From assembly GCF_900101615.1 (NCBI RefSeq), contig NZ_FMZX01000008.1:1-64000 (forward strand): a DNA stretch of 64,000 nucleotides, given 5' to 3'. Positions 39,270 to 48,200 of the stretch are shown piece after piece. The notes under the pieces are model-generated. The model was not told where the DNA came from and did no database searches. It was given only the letters and a program-made list of their open reading frames with translations. Positions within the stretch are counted from its first letter, which is position 1. The number at the start of each line of letters is the position of its first letter. This DNA comes from Belnapia rosea. Its GTDB lineage: Bacteria > Pseudomonadota > Alphaproteobacteria > Acetobacterales > Acetobacteraceae. The position numbers were made by a program, and so were the translations under genes.

Positions 39270-40157
39270 CTACCGGCCGATCAGCGCCAGCAGCGCCTCG
39301 GCCGCCCGGCTCGGCGCCCGCTCCCGATGGCGGAGAGCATGGAAGCTCCGCTCCGGCAGCGCGACCGGCACCTGATGCAGCAGCCCCGCCTCCAACCCCG
39401 CGACGGCGACGGAGGCGGAGATCACCGTCGCCCCCAGCCCCGCCTCCACCGCCGCCCGCACCGCTTCGTTGGAGGGCAATTCGAGGGCGACCCGCAACGC
39501 GCCCGGTGCGATCCCCACTGCCGCCAGCGCCCCCTCGAAGGCGGAGCGGGTGCCGGAGCCGCGCTCCCGCAACACCCACTCGCCCCCCTCCACCGCCTCG
39601 CGCAGGCTGAGGCCGGGGCTCGTCGCCCAGGGGTGGTCCGGTGCGACGACAAGGACGAGCCGGTCGGCCGCCACCACCTGGCCGAGCAGCTGCTCATCCT
39701 CGACAGCCCCCTCGACGAAGCCCAGCTCCGCCAGCCCTTCATGCACCGCGGCCGCCACCTGGGCGGTATTGCCGATCTCCAGCCGGATCTCGATGCCGGG
39801 ATAGGCCCGGCGGAAGGCAACGAGATGGCGGGGCAGCCAGTAGCTGGCGATGGTCTGGCTCGCCTGCACCGAGAGCACGCCGCGCACCAGCCCACTCAAC
39901 TCGGCCAGCGCCAGCTCCGCCGCCGAGGCGCGTGCCAGCACAGCCCGCGCCTCGGTCAGGAAGAGCCGCCCTGCCTCGGTCAGCGCGATGCCGCGGCCGA
40001 CGCGGTGGAACAGCCGCACGCCATGCCCGGCCTCGAGCGACGCGACGGCCGCGCTGGCGGCGGATTGGGCGATGTTCAGCGCCTCCGCCGCCCGCGTCAC
40101 ATGCTGCCGCTCCGCCACCGCCACGAAGACACGAAGCTGGTCGAGGGTCATCGCCAT
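39270..40157 (-). CDS. LysR-family transcriptional regulator
   Basis: A 295-residue regulator. The winged helix-turn-helix is at residues 5-64 (MTLDQLRVFVAVAERQHVTRAA, with AQSAASAAVASLE), and the effector domain follows with LVLVVAPDHPWA and the ERGSGTRSAFE loop that in CysB/CbbR-like members touches the ligand. It is convergent with the YeiH-type gene. A 21-base-period direct repeat lies 40-80 bases upstream of its start. By analogy with YeiE it likely controls the transporter. Confidence 0.92.
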   Translation of the reverse strand: MAMTLDQLRVFVAVAERQHVTRAAEALNIAQSAASAAVASLEAGHGVRLFHRVGRGIALTEAGRLFLTEARAVLARASAAELALAELSGLVRGVLSVQASQTIASYWLPRHLVAFRRAYPGIEIRLEIGNTAQVAAAVHEGLAELGFVEGAVEDEQLLGQVVAADRLVLVVAPDHPWATSPGLSLREAVEGGEWVLRERGSGTRSAFEGALAAVGIAPGALRVALELPSNEAVRAAVEAGLGATVISASVAVAGLEAGLLHQVPVALPERSFHALRHRERAPSRAAEALLALIGR

Positions 40158-40197
40158 GCCGGTCTATCCGGGCCGGAAGCCGACCGATCCCCACCGC

Positions 40198-40237
40198 GAC
40201 CGCCTGCTCGGCATAAGTGACCGCCTGCTCGGCATAA
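40198..40237. repeat. Two-copy direct repeat, period 21, upstream of the LysR gene
   Basis: GACCGCCTGCTCGGCATAA occurs at 40198-40216 and again at 40219-40237, identical over 19 bases and offset by 21 (two helical turns). It lies in the 345-base gap between the divergent LysR and binding-protein genes, about 40 bases from the LysR start. Same-face spacing suggests a protein-binding site, perhaps for LysR autoregulation; a chance slippage duplication is the alternative. The rest of the gap (to 40502) shows no gene. Confidence 0.7.
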
Positions 40238-40502
40238 CCTGCATCCCCCGGCAAAGCGGCGAGGATAGCCGCCCGGCCGGGAACCGGAAGCTCAGGCCAG
40301 CGCCGCCCAGTCGGATGCTCCAGCACCACAGCTTTCTTCTTCTGCGGTCGATGGAGGCGGTGCCGCAGACCCTGTCCGGGAACTCCACGAGCCAGGGGAA
40401 CGGAAGGCGCTCGAGCCCCACCCGCGTTGATCCGGCCGCCCCGATCGGCCATCGTCGCCGGCAGCAGGGGCGGCCAACGCCTCGCGTGGAGGAAACCAGC
40501 CC

Positions 40503-41480
40503 ATGCAGCGCCGCCGCCTTCTCCCGCTCCTCGCCGCCCTCCCCTTCGTCCCGGCGCCCGGCCGCGCGCAACCGGCCGGCGCCTGGAGCCCCGACCGCCC
40601 CATCCGCTTCATTGTCGGCTTCGCCCCCGGCGGCAGCACCGACACCACCGCGCGTGTCGTGGCACAGGGGATCACGGCCGGGCTCGGCCAGCAGGTGGTG
40701 GTGGAGAACCGCACCGGCGCGGCCGGCAACATCGCCACGGAGCATGTCGCCCGCAGCGCGCCCGATGGGCATACGCTGGTCGTCGCCTCCATGGGCTCCC
40801 ACGCGACGAATGCGGCGCTGTACCGCAACCTCACCTTCGACGTGGTGCGCGACTTCGCACCGGTCTCGTTGATCGCGCTCAGCGCCTGCCTGCTGGTGGT
40901 GCATCCCGATCTGCCGGTGCGCACCGTCGGGGAGCTGATCGCCCGCGCGAAGGCCAAGCCCGGCGGGCTGAATTGCGGGATCGCCGGCGCCGGCAGCTCG
41001 CAGCATTTCGCCGCCGCGCTGTTCGAGCATCAGGCGGGCGTGCGCTTCACCCAGGCCTCCTATCGCGGCGGCGCGCCGGCGATGGCCGATCTGGTCTCCG
41101 GCCGGCTCGACCTGATGTTCACGCCGGCGGTCGAAGCCATCCAGCAGGTGCGGGCGGGGCAGGTGCGGGCGCTCGGCACCACCAGGCGCGACCGCTCGCC
41201 GCAGCTGCCCGATCTGCCGGCGATCGGCGAGGCGCTGCCCGGCTATGCCTTCACCAGCTGGCTCGGCCTCTTCACCCCGGCCGGCACGCCTGCCCCCGCG
41301 GTCGAGCGCATCGCCCGCGAGGTGGCCACCGCGCTCCGCACCCCGCAGACGCGGGAGCGGATGGAACAGCTCGGCTACGAGCCGGTCGGCAGCACGCCGG
41401 AGGAATTCGCCGCCTTCTTCACCAGCGAATTGCCGCGGGTGGCCGAGATGGTCCGCATCTCCGGTGCCAGCGTGGACTAG
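40503..41480 (+). CDS. Bug-family (TctC-like) tripartite tricarboxylate-type solute-binding protein
   Basis: A 325-residue periplasmic receptor. The N-terminus MQRRRLLPLLAALPFVPAPGRAQ is a signal peptide with twin-Arg start. Family blocks are RFIVGFAPGGSTDTTARVVA, VENRTGAAGNIATEHVARSAPDGHTL, YRGGAPAMADLVSGRLDLMF and TWLG-like TSWLGLFTPAGTPAPAVE. GGAGG precedes the ATG. No TctA/TctB membrane subunits are adjacent, so it is one of the many orphan Bug proteins; ligand unknown, often a carboxylate. Confidence 0.93.
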   Translation: MQRRRLLPLLAALPFVPAPGRAQPAGAWSPDRPIRFIVGFAPGGSTDTTARVVAQGITAGLGQQVVVENRTGAAGNIATEHVARSAPDGHTLVVASMGSHATNAALYRNLTFDVVRDFAPVSLIALSACLLVVHPDLPVRTVGELIARAKAKPGGLNCGIAGAGSSQHFAAALFEHQAGVRFTQASYRGGAPAMADLVSGRLDLMFTPAVEAIQQVRAGQVRALGTTRRDRSPQLPDLPAIGEALPGYAFTSWLGLFTPAGTPAPAVERIAREVATALRTPQTRERMEQLGYEPVGSTPEEFAAFFTSELPRVAEMVRISGASVD

Positions 41481-41485
41481 GGCGA

Positions 41486-41517
41486 ACGCCTCTCAGGCGT
41501 GGACGCCTGAGAGGCGT
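41486..41517. terminator. Perfect 15-bp palindrome between convergent genes
   Basis: ACGCCTCTCAGGCGT (41486-41500) and ACGCCTGAGAGGCGT (41503-41517) are exact inverted copies separated by GG. Each arm also contains a smaller inverted repeat (ACGCCT...AGGCGT), so the RNA could fold as one long or two short hairpins. It lies 6 bases after the binding-protein stop and 38 before the stop of the opposite gene. A bidirectional terminator is likely, although neither strand has a strong T run. Confidence 0.6.
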
Positions 41518-41554
41518 AGTTGGCTGGCAATGATGATAAATAGCCGGCGTGGGA

Positions 41555-42670
41555 TCAGCCGAGACCCGGCAGGGGCACGGCCAGGGCGGCATCGCGGCCC
41601 ATCTTGCCGAGCGTCGCCAGGCCGCGCTCGTATTGCGGCGGCACCTGCAGCGCCTCCGCCCGGCCCAGCGCCGCGGCGGCATGGATCGGCCAATAGGGCT
41701 CCCGCAGCAGCGCCCGCGCCAGCAGGATGAGGTCCGCCTTCCCCTCACTGAGGATCGCCTGCGCCTGCTCGGGCTCGGTGATCATCCCCACCGCCGCGAC
41801 GGCCACGCCGGCACCCTCGCGCACCGCCACCGCGCCCGGCACCTGGTAGCCGGGCCCGACCGGGATCTGCTGCCGGGCATCCAGCCCGCCGGAGGTCACA
41901 TCGATCATGTCGACGCCGAGCGCCTTCAGCCGGGCCGAGAGCGCCACCGTCTCCGCCGTCGTCCAGCCGCCTTCGACCCAGTCGGTATGCGACAGCCGCA
42001 CGCAGAGCGGCACCTCATCGGGGATCGCCGCCCGCACCGCGCGCGTGGCTTCCTCGACGATGCGCACCCGGCCGTCGAAATCCCCGCCCCAGCCATCGTT
42101 GCGCTGGTTGGAGAGCGGCGAGAGGAATTGGTGCATCAGGTAGCCATGCGCCGCATGCAGCTCGATGAAGCGGTACCCCGCCTCGATGCTGCGCCGCGCG
42201 GCGGCAACGGTATCGGCGATCACCCCCTCGATCTCCGCCTCGCTCAGCGCCCGCGGCGTGGCATAGCCCTGGAAGGCCACGGCGCTCGGCGCCACCGTCA
42301 CCCAGCCGGGCTCGGCCGGCCCGTGCTCCCAGGCGGGCAGCCGGCTTGCCTTGCGCCCGGCATGGGCGATCTGGATGCCGGGGACGGAGCCCATGGCGGC
42401 GATCCCCGCCGTCAGCATCCGGTGCGACGGGATCTGCCCATCCTCCCAGATGCCGAGATCGGCCGGCGAGATGCGGCCCTCGGGCGAGACCGCCGCCGCC
42501 TCGGTGATGGTCAGCCCGGCCCCGCCCACGGCGCGGGAGAGCAGGTGCTGGTAGTGCCAGGCGGTCGGCTTGCCGTCCTCGGCGCAGGAATACTGGCACA
42601 TGGGCGAGACGCCGATGCGGTTCTTCAGGGTCACGCCGCGCAGGGTCAGCGGTTCGAACAGATCGGTCAT
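41555..42670 (-). CDS. Old Yellow Enzyme family NADH:flavin oxidoreductase (YqjM/XenA-like)
   Basis: A 371-residue FMN ene-reductase. PMCQYSCAEDGKPTAWHYQHLL near the N-terminus has the regulatory Cys of the YqjM/XenA subgroup, QIAHAGRKAS supplies the FMN/substrate contacts, and ELHAAHGYLMHQFLSPLSNQR is the family signature. These enzymes reduce electrophilic alkenes. Its ATG at 42670 overlaps the stop of the DUF2272 gene by 4 bases, which sets the start; the much longer open frame upstream is a shadow. Confidence 0.95.
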   Translation of the reverse strand: MTDLFEPLTLRGVTLKNRIGVSPMCQYSCAEDGKPTAWHYQHLLSRAVGGAGLTITEAAAVSPEGRISPADLGIWEDGQIPSHRMLTAGIAAMGSVPGIQIAHAGRKASRLPAWEHGPAEPGWVTVAPSAVAFQGYATPRALSEAEIEGVIADTVAAARRSIEAGYRFIELHAAHGYLMHQFLSPLSNQRNDGWGGDFDGRVRIVEEATRAVRAAIPDEVPLCVRLSHTDWVEGGWTTAETVALSARLKALGVDMIDVTSGGLDARQQIPVGPGYQVPGAVAVREGAGVAVAAVGMITEPEQAQAILSEGKADLILLARALLREPYWPIHAAAALGRAEALQVPPQYERGLATLGKMGRDAALAVPLPGLG

Positions 42671-43452
42671 GACAGGGGGCTCCATGGCGGCAGCCGGCCG
42701 AGCCGGCTCTGGAAGAGGGCGAACCACGCGGGCTCGCCCGGCGGTCTCGGCAATAGATAGCCTGCCGCATCCGCGGGGAAACGGGTCAGAGTCACGCTGT
42801 CCCGCACATTCCCGCCGACGACCTCCACCACCCCGGCCCCGGCGCCCACGACGATGTCGCAATGCATCGGCCGGAACCGCCCGCCATCCGCCGCCCGCTG
42901 CCGCCAATCGGTGATCGGGACATGCCCGCGATCGGCGCAGAGCAGGTCGCCCGGCCGCGGCGGAGCCTCGAAGGGCAGGCGCGGCAGGAAGGGCGCCGTG
43001 GCCGGAAAGGCCGCGGCATCCCGGATCAGCGCATCGACATAGTCCGCATGCGCCGCCGAGGGCGGGAATTCCCGCCGGTCCACCCCCGCCGCCGCCAGGA
43101 CGAAGGAGATGAAGGCGGCCGACCAGTAGGGCTCCCGCCACAAGGCGGCACCATCCGCCGCCCCGGCCAGGGCCTCGGCATAGAGGCGCCGGTTCCGCTC
43201 GATCGCCCCCTCGTCGCGCGGCACCGCCCGCCAGTAGGCGAGCACGCGGGGGAAATTGGCCGGCTCGCTCTCCGCCCCGGTCGAGCCGGCGGGCTGCCCG
43301 GGCTCGGTCACCACCCGCCCCCAATCGGCCCATTCGCCGAGCGCGATCCGCACCACCCGCTCCCGCGCAGCGGGTGGATAGGCAAGCGGTGGCGCCGGCG
43401 GCGGCGCCACCGCGCAGGCCCCGAGCAACAGCAGAAGCAGGATCGATCGCAT
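42667..43452 (-). CDS. DUF2272-type lipoprotein
   Basis: A 261-residue predicted lipoprotein: MRSILLLLLLGACAVAPP has a lipobox with Cys13. The body has RIALGEWADWG, the YWSAAFISFVLAAAGV block, SAAHADYVDALIRDA, RPGDLLCADRG and MHCDIVVGAGAG, with His and Cys residues placed as in NlpC/P60-like DUF2272 domains, so a cell-wall or amidase-like activity is possible. It is translationally coupled to the Old Yellow Enzyme gene, with which no functional link is obvious. Confidence 0.8.
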   Translation of the reverse strand: MRSILLLLLLGACAVAPPPAPPLAYPPAARERVVRIALGEWADWGRVVTEPGQPAGSTGAESEPANFPRVLAYWRAVPRDEGAIERNRRLYAEALAGAADGAALWREPYWSAAFISFVLAAAGVDRREFPPSAAHADYVDALIRDAAAFPATAPFLPRLPFEAPPRPGDLLCADRGHVPITDWRQRAADGGRFRPMHCDIVVGAGAGVVEVVGGNVRDSVTLTRFPADAAGYLLPRPPGEPAWFALFQSRLGRLPPWSPLS

Positions 43453-43497
43453 GCCCCCGTGTAGCGCAACGAAGCCCCCTCCCCTAGGCTCCCTGCC

Positions 43498-44931
43498 ATG
43501 AGCGACACCCCGAATGGCCGCCTCTTCTTCCGGAGCGAGACCTTCCGCGTGGAGGCAGGCGGCTCCGCTCGCAGGCGCCACCCCCGCGTCACCGGCCGCA
43601 GCCTCACCGAGCCCGCGCGCGACATCCCGATCCATGCGGAATGCGATGTGCTGGTCGTCGGCGGTGGCCCTGCCGGCACCGCGGCCGCCGTCGCCGCCGG
43701 CCGGCTTGGCGCCCGCACCATGCTGCTCGAGCGCCACAACCATCTGGGCGGGCTGTCCACCGGTGGCCTCGTCATCTGGATCGACCGGATGACCGACTGG
43801 TCCGGCACCCCTGTCATTCGCGGTTTCGCCGAGGAATACCTCGCCCGCCTGCCGCGGGACGCCATCGCCGGCCCGCCGCGCGAGGCCTGGGGCAGCCGGG
43901 ATGCCGCGACCGCCGCCTGGTGGGCGCTGCGCACCGCCGCCTTCCACGGCATCGTCACCCATTCTCCAACCGCGGACCCTGAATGGATGAAGGCAGCGGC
44001 CCTCGAGATGGTGGTGGAGGCGAGCGCCGAGCCGCTCTTCCATGCCTGGGGCGCCCAGCCCGTGCTGGAGGGGAATGCCGTCCGTGGCGCCATCTTCGAG
44101 AGCAAGCAGGGCCGCCGCGCCATCCTTGCCCGGGTGGTGGTCGATGCGACCAGCGATGGCGACCTGTTCCACCGCGCCGGCGCCGCCTCCTCCGACGATA
44201 TCGAGGAGGCCGACATCCATCACGCCATCAACACCAGCTGGATGTTCGGCGGCGTCGACATGGAGGCCTATCTCCGCTGGCGCGCCGAGCAGCCGGAGCA
44301 GTTCGGCGCCTTCCTCCAGCGCGGGCGGGAGGCGCATGGCCTCTTCGAGAAGGCCTTCGTCTCCTGGCGCAACGACGTGGCCCTCTTCATGGGCCCGCGC
44401 ATGACCGGCTTCTCCGCCGTGCAGGTGGATGACCAGACGGAGGTGGAGATCCGCAGCCACCGCCTGATGCTGGCGCATCTCGCCTTCTACCGGGCCCATG
44501 CCCCGGGTTTCGCCGGCGCCTGGCCGCTGCTGAGCGCGCCCCAGCTCGGCGTCCGCCATGCCCGCCGCCTGGTCGGGATGGGCGCCGTCACCCGGGCGCT
44601 CTGGGACGGGCGCGTGGCGCCGGATGAGATCGGCGTCTCGCCGAGCCTCTCGCCCCGCTTCCCGAACGTGTCCATCCCCTATGGAGCCCTGGTCCCCGTG
44701 ACGCTGGACGGGCTGCTCGCCCCCGGCCGGCACCTTGCCTGCGATGCCACCAGCCACTCCTTCCTGCGCGAGATTCCGCAATGCTGGCTGACCGGCCAGG
44801 CCGCCGGCATCGCCGCCGCGCTTGCCGCGGATAGTGGGGTGGAGCCGCGCGCCATACCGGTGCGGACGATGCAGCAGGCTCTGCTGCGGCAGGGCGTGCA
44901 TCTGTCGCCTGCAATCGCCGCTGCCGGTTGA
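43498..44931 (+). CDS. FAD-dependent oxidoreductase
   Basis: A 477-residue flavoprotein of the FAD_oxidored family. The dinucleotide motif is CDVLVVGGGPAGTAAAVAAGRLGARTMLLER at about residues 49-79, interrupted here only for quotation in part: the key GGGPAG and the terminal Glu are present. HLGGLSTGGLV follows, and GLLAPGRHLACDATSHSF near the C-terminus is the second FAD-contacting segment. About 45 residues precede the flavin motif. It is divergent from the DUF2272 gene. Substrate unknown. Confidence 0.87.
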   Translation: MSDTPNGRLFFRSETFRVEAGGSARRRHPRVTGRSLTEPARDIPIHAECDVLVVGGGPAGTAAAVAAGRLGARTMLLERHNHLGGLSTGGLVIWIDRMTDWSGTPVIRGFAEEYLARLPRDAIAGPPREAWGSRDAATAAWWALRTAAFHGIVTHSPTADPEWMKAAALEMVVEASAEPLFHAWGAQPVLEGNAVRGAIFESKQGRRAILARVVVDATSDGDLFHRAGAASSDDIEEADIHHAINTSWMFGGVDMEAYLRWRAEQPEQFGAFLQRGREAHGLFEKAFVSWRNDVALFMGPRMTGFSAVQVDDQTEVEIRSHRLMLAHLAFYRAHAPGFAGAWPLLSAPQLGVRHARRLVGMGAVTRALWDGRVAPDEIGVSPSLSPRFPNVSIPYGALVPVTLDGLLAPGRHLACDATSHSFLREIPQCWLTGQAAGIAAALAADSGVEPRAIPVRTMQQALLRQGVHLSPAIAAAG

Positions 44932-44967
44932 TGAATCCTCAATTAAGAAAACTTCATGATTGGCTCA

Positions 44968-44995
44968 TTCTCACGTTATCGTGAGGGTGTATACT
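44968..44995 (+). promoter_or_regulatory. Promoter with overlapping palindromic operator in front of the small RNA
   Basis: TATACT at 44990-44995 is a good -10 box; TTCTCA at 44968-44973, 16 bases upstream, is an acceptable -35 box. CTCACG (44970-44975) and CGTGAG (44980-44985) are perfect inverted copies lying across the -35 box and spacer, as expected for a repressor site. The preceding 35 bases are the most AT-rich in the neighbourhood, like an UP element. Confidence 0.6.
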
Positions 44996-45001
44996 GTCTT
45001 C

Positions 45002-45130
45002 GTTCAGGCAAGTGGCCTTGGACGTCTCCTCCCAGTGATCTGTGCCGCAACCTGGGGTTGGGCACCTGATCGCCACTTGGGGCCGGCTGGTAGCGGGCGT
45101 CACGCCCACCACCACCGGCCCCCTTTTTTT
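45002..45130 (+). ncRNA. Candidate small regulatory RNA with anti-Shine-Dalgarno loop
   Basis: About 128 nt. CAAGTGGC (45009-45016) pairs with GCCACTTG (45072-45079), closing a domain. Inside, GATC/GATC (45037-45040 with 45068-45071), GTGCC/GGCAC (45042-45046 with 45061-45065) and AACC/GGTT (45049-45052 with 45056-45059) stack into one hairpin. The unpaired 5' strand of the closed domain (45017-45036) contains CUCCUCCC (45026-45033), complementary to ribosome-binding sites, a feature of several alphaproteobacterial sRNAs. It ends with a terminator and starts at a dedicated promoter. A peptide reading (open frame from 44960) is not convincing. I cannot assign a known family. Confidence 0.65.
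45080..45130 (+). terminator. Rho-independent terminator of the small RNA
   Basis: GGGCCGG (45080-45086) pairs with CCGGCCC (45115-45121), with an inner GGGCGT/ACGCCC stem (45095-45100 with 45102-45107), and seven T follow (45124-45130). It would also stop any read-through from the FAD oxidoreductase gene before the convergent cellulose operon. Confidence 0.88.
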
Positions 45131-45240
45131 GCCCGCATGACATCGCTGCGCGATCCCGCAGGACCCTGGATGGGCCCCTGCGTGCACGCCTCGCCTCCCC
45201 GCCGTGGACGGCCAGGGCAGGCCATCGAGGCCCGGGAGGA

Positions 45241-48200
45241 TCAGAACCGGTTGTTCAGCCGCAACAGGATGCGGGTCTCGTCGAAATTCGCCGCCTTGTC
45301 GTAGCGGAGCGCCCCGCCCAGGCTGAGCCGCGGCGTCAGCGCATAGTCGAGATCCGCCCGGATGCCGCCGATCAACCCGCTCGTCGACTGGCCCGGATAA
45401 CGCGCCGACACGGTCGGGTCGGTGCGCGACAGGGCCACCGCCCGCGCCTGCATGTCCGGGTTGTTCGGGTAGAGGTCGGACTCGTTCTCCCGCCAGTTCA
45501 CGTAGCCGATCGTCCCACCCACCCGGTAGCTCAAGTCGCCGATCCGGCTGCGGTAATCCACGGGGAAGTTGATCGCGGTGTAGCTCTGCGGGCTGTAGTA
45601 GCCGCCCTGGCCATAGGTGAAGTGGCGCAGGTTCTTGTCGAAGGCGAAGTAGACCAGGTCGACGCCGGCAGTGAGTTCCGTGTCGCCCTCGCGGATGATC
45701 GGATAGCCGAGGCCGAGCCCCGCCTCCGTCCGGCTGTTCCGCGCCACCTGGTCGCCCTCGTAGATGGCATAGCCGCCACCGGCGTAGATATAGCCGCGCC
45801 CGACCGGGACCTCGACCTGGCCGCGCCCGCCGGAGCGCGTCACGCCGCCCCAATACCGCCCCTGAACCGGGTCCCGCACCCCGGACCAGGACAGCAGGCT
45901 ATCGGTGATCGCCCGCCGCTCGCCGGTGAAGCGCAGGCGGAGATTGTCGGTCACGGCCGGCGCCAGCTCGATCCCGCCCAGCAGGCTCGTGGTGTGGAAG
46001 CCGAGTGGCGTCGTCCCGACATCCGCCTTCAGCCAGTCGGAGCGGGTATAGCCGACCGAGAAGCCGACGCCGGAGGCCGTGCTCGTCCCCGAGCCTGCGG
46101 GGTTGCCGCTGATCAGGTTGGTGCCGAAGCGCCGCCGCGTATTCTCGTCGGTGCCGAGCTTGCCGCTGTCGATCGTCACCGGGCTGATGGTGGCGCTCAA
46201 CCGCCCGCCGAGCGCCCCCGGCGTGACCGATGCCGTCACCGAGCCCGACAATTCGTTCAAGCGGTCCAGCCCGCGCGAGCCCGACCTTGCCCGGCCGCCG
46301 ACCGTGCTCGTCACCCGCGGCGCCGTCTCCTCCTCGATCGCGGCGAGCTGCGTGGCGATGTCCTGCGCCACCGGGTCGCTCGGCAGCGCGACCAAGGGCG
46401 CCCGCCCCGGCGTGGGAACAAGGCCGCCACGGGCGAAGGGATTCTCCATGCCCGGAAAGGAGACAGGCGTGGCGCCACCGGCCTGGGCCATGGTGACCGG
46501 CCGCGCGACCTCCTGCTGCCGCTGCGCCGCGGCCAGCTCCAATGCCCTCCGCGCGCGTGTGTCCTGGCCGAAGGCGCGGGCCACGCGGGCCTCCAGCAGG
46601 GTCGCGCGCGCATCCTGCGGCGCCAGCGCCTGGGCTTCCGCCACCAGCGCCTCGGCCCGCGCACGGTCGCCCGCGGCGACGGCGGCATCCACCGCGCTCC
46701 GCCGCGCATCGAGGTCGCGCGGGTCCCGCGCCAGCACCTGCTCGGCCAGGCGCATCGCCTCGGCCGGGCGCCGGGCACCCTGGTAGAGCCGCGCCAGGGT
46801 CAGGCGCAGCTCCGGGCTGTCCGGATTGGCGGCCAGCGCCGGCCGCAGCCGCTCGAAGGCCCCCGCCTGGTCGCCCGCCTCGTTCAGCCGGTCGGCCGCG
46901 CGGATGGCGATGCCGGTGCGGAGCGAGGCAAGGTCGCGCCGCTGGTCGGCCGGCAGGCTCGACTGGTCGGCGGCATCGGCCAACGCCCCGGCCTCCGCCT
47001 CGAGCCCCGCGGCCAGCAACGCGCCGGCGATGGCAAGCTGCGCCCGCGCCCCGCCGCTGCGGTTCACCGTCTGGCCGACCCGCCCGGCCTCGGCCGCGCC
47101 GAAGCGGTCATTGACCGCGGCGAAGGCGCGGATGACGGCAGCGGCGGTCGCGCCTGAGGGATCCGGCCGCGCCGCCAGCATCAGCAGCCGCTGCCGCCCC
47201 TCGACATTGCCGGCCCGCAGCATATCGGCCGCGCGGGCGACCTCCGCGCCGGCCCGCGCCCGCTGCTGCAGCCGCGCCATGTCGGCGCTGCGCCGGCCGG
47301 GCGGGATGCGGTTGATCAGCGCCTCGACATCCGCCGCGCGGCCCTCCTCATCGGCGAAGAGCGCCGCGGCCATGACGGCCTCGGTAGTGGACTGGCGCGC
47401 CGCCAGCTCCTCCACCAGGGCGCGGCCCTCGCCGGCGCGGCCCTCGCGCCGCAGCGCCCGGGCGAGGTCGAGCCGCACCCAGGGATCGTTCGGCACCAGC
47501 GCCATCGCATTCCGCAGCAGCGTGCTGGCGACGACCGGGTCGGCGCTGCGCGCTGCCTCCTCACGGAGCTGCGCCGCCTGGGTCTCGTTGGGCGACAGCA
47601 CCGGGCGCGGGGCGGAGACCGGCACCAGCTCGCTGAGCCGTCCCTGGGCCCGCAGCGCCTGGTTGAGCCCGGTCTGCGCCGGCACGAAATTCGGCCGCCG
47701 TCCGAGCGCGGTGCGGAAGCGCTGCTCCGCCGCCGCCGGGTCGTTGCGCTTCAGCGCCAGCTCGCCGAGCGCCACCTCGGCATCGGTCTTGTCCTCCGCC
47801 TCGCGGCGGCTGGCACGGCGGAGCACGGCATCCGCCTCGTCCAGCTTGCCGGCACGCAGCAGGGCACGGCCCTCGGCCAGCTCGGCGCCATAGCTCGCGC
47901 CATCCAGGGCGCGCTGCCATTGCGGCGCGCGGGCCGGGTCGGCGGCGATGGCGCGTTCGAGCAGCGCCCGCGCCTCCGCCGTCTTGCCCTCGCGCAGCCG
48001 CACGATGCCGAGGCCGCCGAGCGAGTCGGCATCATTCGGGTTGGCGGCGATGGCGGTCTCGAATTGCCGGTTGGCGTCGCGCAGCCCGCCGCTGTCGAGC
48101 CGGGCGAAGCCCTCGCGCCGCGCCTCGGAGCCGGGGTCGGGCGGCGGCGCCGAGGCGCGCGCCGTTTCGATCCGCCGGCGCATCTCGGCATCATCGGGGA

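Noticed and set aside
40198-40237. CRISPR-like array
   Set aside because: Only two copies with a 2-base spacer; no cas genes or further repeats in the window.
44960-45304. 114-codon plus-strand frame through the small RNA region
   Set aside because: It crosses the promoter -10 box, the folded RNA and the seven-T terminator and runs into the antisense of bcsC; Pro/His/Arg content without a motif.
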